From positions 159,862-223,861 of the forward strand of contig NW_003215582.1 in assembly GCF_000006405.1 (NCBI RefSeq): a stretch of DNA of 64,000 bases. The letters run 5' to 3'. The position numbers and the translations under genes were made by a program. The stretch comes from Perkinsus marinus ATCC 50983 (lineage: Eukaryota > Perkinsozoa > Perkinsida > Perkinsidae). The stretch's first letter is position 1. Each line of letters opens with the position of its first letter. Shown here piece by piece: positions 59,301 to 64,000 of this stretch. A model generated the notes under the pieces. The model ran no database searches. It was given only the letters and a program-made list of their open reading frames with translations, and was not told where the DNA came from.

Positions 59301-60773
59301 CTATACCTGATCATGCTCAGGTTCTCATTCACGGGCTCGGACATCGGTGGCTTCTCCGGACATCCGGATGCCGAACTCTACACCAGATGGTTCCAGCTCA
59401 GCGCGGCCACCAGTGCTTTCTTCAGGTCAGGACTTTATCAGAACGCTTGCTCACTCCCCGTTTCGTCAGGTTACATTCGGACATTCATTCCCCCCAGAGA
59501 GATCCCTGGTTGTACGATCAAGATACACTCAATCGCCTTAAAAATGCAACGCTGGAAAGGTAGGGTTTAGCATCGAAATTCTCTGAAATCAGATATTTTA
59601 GGCGACTCGTCCGACTCGGGCGAGAGGCCTCGGAGTTCGCGATATCTTCCTTTTCAGATATAGGCTTCTGCCATACTGGTATCACGCCTTTGCTCGATAT
59701 GTCTATTATGGTGAGCCTGTTATCCGTCCGCTTTGGTACGTCTACATCGACGACCCAAACACGTATAAGTGTAGCACTACTGGATGTGATTCCATCATCG
59801 ACCAACAGGTAACCAGATTCTGGTTGATAGTCATTTTACAGCACCGCCCCAGGTGCTAATTGGCGCTGATATTATGGTGCGCGGAGTGGTAGAGAAGAGC
59901 GTGAAAAAGGTGAAAGTTTATTTCCCTCAACACACTCAGTGGTACAGCACTGCTGGGAAGGTAAGGGAATAAGCTTCGCCGAACCGGCCTCTTCCTCCCA
60001 TCAGCTCATGACAAGCGGATGGCAAGATGTTGATGTGACCATGGATGATATTCCGCGTTACTTCCGCGCTGGCAGCATCATACCGTAAAACTGTCATACT
60101 TGCACGAAGGCTAATGTGAAGTGTCTGATCAGGCGAAAAGATACTTACCGCAGCTCGAGTAGGTTAATGATTGAGGACTATTACTCTATCTATGTCTACC
60201 CGCGTCCTTCGGACTACTCTGCTGAGGGCTACGCGTATGTTCCATCTTCAGAGCATGACCTCGGTATAGTGGCCTTGTTAGGTATACAGATGATACCGTG
60301 AGCTATGACAGCACTGACGACGACAAGCATAACTTCTGGAAACTAACGTACGTAGTCGCTCCTGATGTATGGTCCGGCTGACCATGATGACGTTTCTGCT
60401 TACTGAAGCTCATCACCTTTTATAGTCTCCGGGGAGCCCGTCGGGCATTCTCGCCATCGGTTATTTAGATTCAGAGACCGCGAACTGAAAGTATTCCCTG
60501 GCGGAGGAAGCGGTCACTTCGACTTTTGCATCTCCAACATTATCATTATAGGACAAAATCAAGGTAAGCATCATTATAAGTGAGCAGGCCAACATGTTCG
60601 AGCCTAGTGTTTGGGACTGAGTCACTTCTGTTTCGTCAGCCGAAGAATTTGATGACGTCACTAGATCGACGTGGGACGTCGGGCACGAAGGCGGAGAAAC
60701 AATGATGAAGATCCCTCCGGAGCTTCGCTGTGTGCCCTCTCGCACAGCCCGAGTCTTTAGTACCACCCAGTGA
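56372..60773 (+). CDS. GANAB: ER alpha-glucosidase II catalytic subunit (GH31), copy 2
   Basis: Near-identical duplicate of the gene at 46313-50747. The signal peptide is MNALLFFFIHPIIGTVVAQ; an in-frame ATG 18 nt upstream (56354) is absent from copy 1. The catalytic WNDLNEPS (about 58796), the TGSDIGGF acid/base segment and all intron boundaries seen in copy 1 are kept. Protein differences are few: in the 192 codons read straight from 57580, only three residues differ. One intron is 33 nt shorter (about 57407), which does not touch the flanking exons KPYG / PSLVGIDISFSD. The stop TGA is at 60771-60773. Both copies appear functional. Confidence 0.92.
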
Positions 60774-63700
60774 GGAATCTATCGACCGGCGGCTTAGTCC
60801 ATCTCGATCCTCGGATTTTTATCGCTTTTTTGGAGGGAGTCTAAATATTTATGCTTGATGATTTTTTCATACGAGTCCATGACACTCGAGACCTCGCAAT
60901 CTCAACACAAGATCTGTTCCTCGAGAGTTTTCGACATCGTGGTTGTTTGAGTTAATATTAAGTTTGTGTCATACGTTTTCATTCGCTTAATCATCTGCAG
61001 TGGACCTAGCGAGCACCATATGCACACATCACGAGTGCGAGCACAAGAAACGCTAGGTTGACAACATTTATTCACGATTCTAGGGTGGCACACAGAAGGA
61101 AAAATTGAAAAATTTCCTTACGAAGGAAATTTGAAATTCGATATCTTTCATAGTTCCGATTAACCATCACCATTCCAGATTACAAATTGGTTCAGTTTGG
61201 AAATTTCCTCCAGGAGTGTACCGTCCCAATAGGAACAGCGCTACTTGTATTCTCACTTGCCTGTTTTCTCGATATCTAATATCGCCTTCTATACAGTGCG
61301 ATTTTATGGTTTCATGCGAGTCGAAACGGTTGCTAGATTTTTTTGGTTAGTTTTTTTATTTGAATTAAACTAGGAAGAGCTTTGGATCTAAGGATTCAAT
61401 TAGAACATTCGAGTGGGCAAGTGATTTGTAGCGCTCTCTAATCGCTCTATATACTCTGTCTCCGAGCTCGTCCAACTACTCGCTCGTATACACTCTCTTT
61501 CAGTTTGCACTCTTATCGCTTAAACTTACAGAAGCTGAACGGGGTGCTACTTAGGGCAGGAACAAAATTATCTACTCGTGATCACCCTATGTTATCTCAT
61601 AAGTCCATAGCTTCGACCCCGCCTTCAGCGCCGTCTTACGACGCGACTGCACCGCTTGGAACCACATCTACGTCGAGTCCATCACTAGTTTCTTCTAGTT
61701 CTCTGCTAACTTAGGGGTGACTTAGGGGCCCTAATTCGTCCCTGAGCCTCAACCAGGAGTCTGTTTTACACGACACATCGAATAAGAGTTTGGGGGGTCG
61801 TTCAATAAACCGATTTCGAAACTCAGAATCGATTCCAGAATCGCTTATCACACGTATGATACGATGCTGAAATCGAACCTGAATTCCGAAATGGATTCAA
61901 TGAGCATGGGGTGGGTCTGGAAGAACTAGGCAATGGTGACATCCCTGGGACACTGACGCGCCATAGTATTCCGTCAGAATAAACTCTGGCATGAACTTAT
62001 TGGCCGTTTCGTCAGTGGAGATTTCCACCAGTCTCTGGATGGCATACCTGCCCCAAAAACGTAATCAGTTTAGCTGATATCGAGACTGATTCCCGCACTT
62101 CATCGAAAAATTCGACTCGAAATCGGATGTATGTTGGTCGTGCCGATGGGATTGATTTTCCTATTCCGTGTTCGTGCGAAATTGATTCTATGTGGGGATA
62201 TACACCCCTCCACACATTCTTAGCATATCTGGTTTTTCGACTCGAGCACAGCCACCACAACGAGTATCATCTTGCGGGTCAGGGAGGTATGTACCTATGC
62301 TTTACCTGATATGACCTCCAAGTTTCAGGACCTAGCTCTTCGTAGCTAGTGAGTAGTCGAAGACCGGTAAAAAGTTTTCTCCACATATTATTGGCATACA
62401 CGTGTTGAAATTGCGCCTCAAAATACCAACTTTTACTGGGGGAGTATATCCATAACTCCGCTCCTGATCTAATGCTATACATCAACAGAAAAAGGATCGT
62501 TCATAATGGTATCTCTCCATGTTTCACTCTCATATTTGGAGGCACGAGCCTGCGAGAGCGTCGTGACCTCCGACGGCTCCCTGCATGGCGGATTTTACAC
62601 CTTATTTCGGCGCGCTTTCGTGCTCATCAGCTGTCCTACTCAGTTTTGGCTGGACACTCGTTGTGGTGGCTGTGCACGAGTCGAAAAACCGGATATGCTA
62701 AGAATGTGTGTGGAGGGGTGTATGTAGGTGCCATAACTGCCCCATCCACGACTTTACAACTTAGAGTTGAGAAGGCCTTTGAAAAGACTAGCCTAGTTCA
62801 CATTCTTTCTCACAAGTTTCAGAGACATTAAGATCACGTGGCTCTAAAACCACGATTCATTTCAACTCTTCAGTAGGATTCACAAGAAACCCCATCATGG
62901 GCTTCGTACGCGAAGTCTATGAATGCCTTCAATTTCTCATCTGGAGATGCTTTGGCTGCCATCCTGGCTTTGCGATCTCACAATCTGTTGATCTACCGAG
63001 TAAATTCCACTCAGCTAACGTCATGAGGAAACACCTCTATACGTGTAAACCCCCACTGATGCTTCCCGCACGTCTTATAGATGGTTGCCAGCCATCTAAC
63101 GATGGCCTTACTCGATTCATTCTCCATCAGACTCAGACTTATAGCTACCAAGATTCTACAACCTGGCAGGAGATATCAGATTGCAGGAAACAGCGAAACG
63201 AGGAGGCCAGAGCGTCAATCATGGATTGGCGACCAGTTAGCGCAAGTGCGAAGTCGAACTTCACTTTGATATCAAGTTGATATTATCAACGTAGACAACG
63301 CTCAATAGTGCATCGTGTTAGTCTTATGCCGCCGCGGACTGAACTCATCGTCGTCAAGGTCTCAGTGAAACTCTAACTTGAGTAGTGGAGTAATGTTAGA
63401 GGCATCCTCCTCTATCGTGCTATCCCTGATTGACGTATCGAACTCAGACATGATAAGGCTTATGAAATAGTCTCGTGAGAAGACGAGAGACTGGAACCCA
63501 CAACCGGGGAGACGCCCCCCCGCTCCCCTCGCCGCGTCACGTCACCATAACGTGCCGTCACAATTGCAGCACACGATGCACGAACGTTAGCTGTCCGCGC
63601 ACGCCCACTGCACGTGCGCCAGCTACAAGTAATCAGATTCATGTAATGATAGGGTAGACTGACTGAAGAGCGATATACTCTATCTGATAGGGAGTAGGGT

Positions 63701-64000
63701 CTTGCACGGGCTAGAGTGGATAGCCCACGAACGAACCTCCTTAACTGCCCTGATCATCGATATGCGCTGAAAAGGTTGGAGATAATAATACTCCGAAAGA
63801 AATTGAGACGAGCAATGACGGAAATATCGAGAAGAATCCTAGCCGTCAATGGGAGGGACACAATATGTCGATACATCACACTAACGGATGCTCAGGTGGC
63901 TCAAGCCCTCTTCGCACTCGTTGACCTCCTCTTGCACCTCGCTGGTAGGCTCAGCTTTTCTCGAAAAACGAACAGCGCGGAACGCCAGCGCAGCTAGCAA
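60774..64000. other. Copy-2 spacer with ~547-bp insertion, cut by window end
   Basis: Matches 50748-53440 except for extra sequence at about 61713-62260. The last bases (63881-64000) match the 3' end of the aquaporin gene of copy 1, so a second aquaporin gene probably continues outside the window on the minus strand. Confidence 0.6.
61713..62260 (-). mobile_element. ~547-bp insertion relative to copy 1, partly an inverted relative of nearby sequence
   Basis: Absent from the equivalent point at about 51697. Its right end (about 62185-62263), read on the minus strand, encodes WWLCSSRKTRYAKNV. The nearby plus-strand sequence (52092-52165 and 62658-62730) encodes WWLCTSRKTGYAKNV. It therefore looks like one member of an inverted pair of a short repeat family. 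No transposase, poly-A tail or clear terminal repeats seen. It could be an insertion in copy 2 or a deletion in copy 1. Confidence 0.55.

Larger units (their letters stand above)
45239..64000. repeat. Tandem duplication, start-to-start ~10.07 kb (GH31 + aquaporin unit)
   Basis: Sequence from about 45239 recurs from about 55307, head to tail. Similarity is visible from 45239 through at least 53436 in copy 1 and from 55307 to the window end in copy 2. Differences: scattered substitutions; 33 nt missing at about 57407 relative to copy 1; ~547 nt extra at about 61713-62260; and a shorter GGT microsatellite at 55458 than at 45391. Copy 2 is cut by the window end at a point matching the 3' end of the aquaporin gene. 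Confidence 0.93.

Noticed and set aside
45239-64000. The tandem duplication as a pure assembly artefact
   Set aside because: The copies differ by many substitutions and by indels of 33 and ~547 nt, so they are not one sequence placed twice; separated alleles remain possible and are listed as the test.
1-64000. Retroelements, retrovirus-like elements, Polintons, CRISPR arrays, rRNA or prokaryotic operons
   Set aside because: No reverse transcriptase, integrase, capsid or envelope signatures, no spacer-repeat arrays and no rRNA sequence were seen; the only clear transposon is the Helitron.

Overview
The window is eukaryotic nuclear DNA from an intron-dense, gene-dense protist. Coding regions are cut into short exons by GT-AG introns that are mostly 40-80 nt, genes lie a few hundred bases apart on both strands, and the proteins are conserved eukaryotic housekeeping proteins with diverged sequences. 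I infer an alveolate of the Perkinsus type. That rests on intron style, compactness and gene divergence, not on a diagnostic marker, so treat the genus as tentative. There is a 100-base assembly gap at 18302-18401.

Left part (1-18301, all + strand): the 3' end of a P5B-type P-type ATPase, a complete second P5B ATPase in tandem (2205-8614), RNA polymerase III subunit RPC6 (9316-10568), an unrecognised short gene, a TBC1D23-like Golgi trafficking protein with TBC and rhodanese-like domains, and gamma-tubulin complex component GCP4, whose apparent C-terminal extension runs into the gap.

Central part (18402 to about 29.1 kb): a large Helitron. Its Rep/helicase transposase has an uninterrupted 1401-codon last exon with HUH Rep and Pif1-like SF1 helicase motifs. 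Upstream lie 22 small exons, 15 of which form five copies of a 369-bp, three-exon/three-intron cassette. Every intron I can place in the transposase is phase 0. Two small genes that each encode 124 residues with CxxC motifs flank it. To the left, next to the gap, is a rearranged partial copy of the transposase 5' region joined to an inverted piece of the cassette array.

Right-centre (29.6-45 kb): on the minus strand a membrane-anchored GH20 beta-hexosaminidase, a UPF1/IGHMBP2-like RNA helicase and a small putative secreted protein. On the plus strand CHMP5 (ESCRT-III), proteasome subunit beta-3, a class I methyltransferase, a 3-hydroxyisobutyrate-dehydrogenase-like enzyme and a 413-residue unknown.

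Right end (45.2-64 kb): a tandem duplication with a start-to-start offset of about 10.07 kb. Each copy carries ER alpha-glucosidase II catalytic subunit (GH31). The first copy also carries a convergent aquaporin gene; its counterpart in the second copy would lie just past the window. The copies differ by scattered substitutions, a 33-nt intron deletion and a ~547-bp insertion that contains an inverted relative of nearby sequence.

The strongest candidate for something undescribed is the Helitron transposase with its array of phase-0 exon cassettes.
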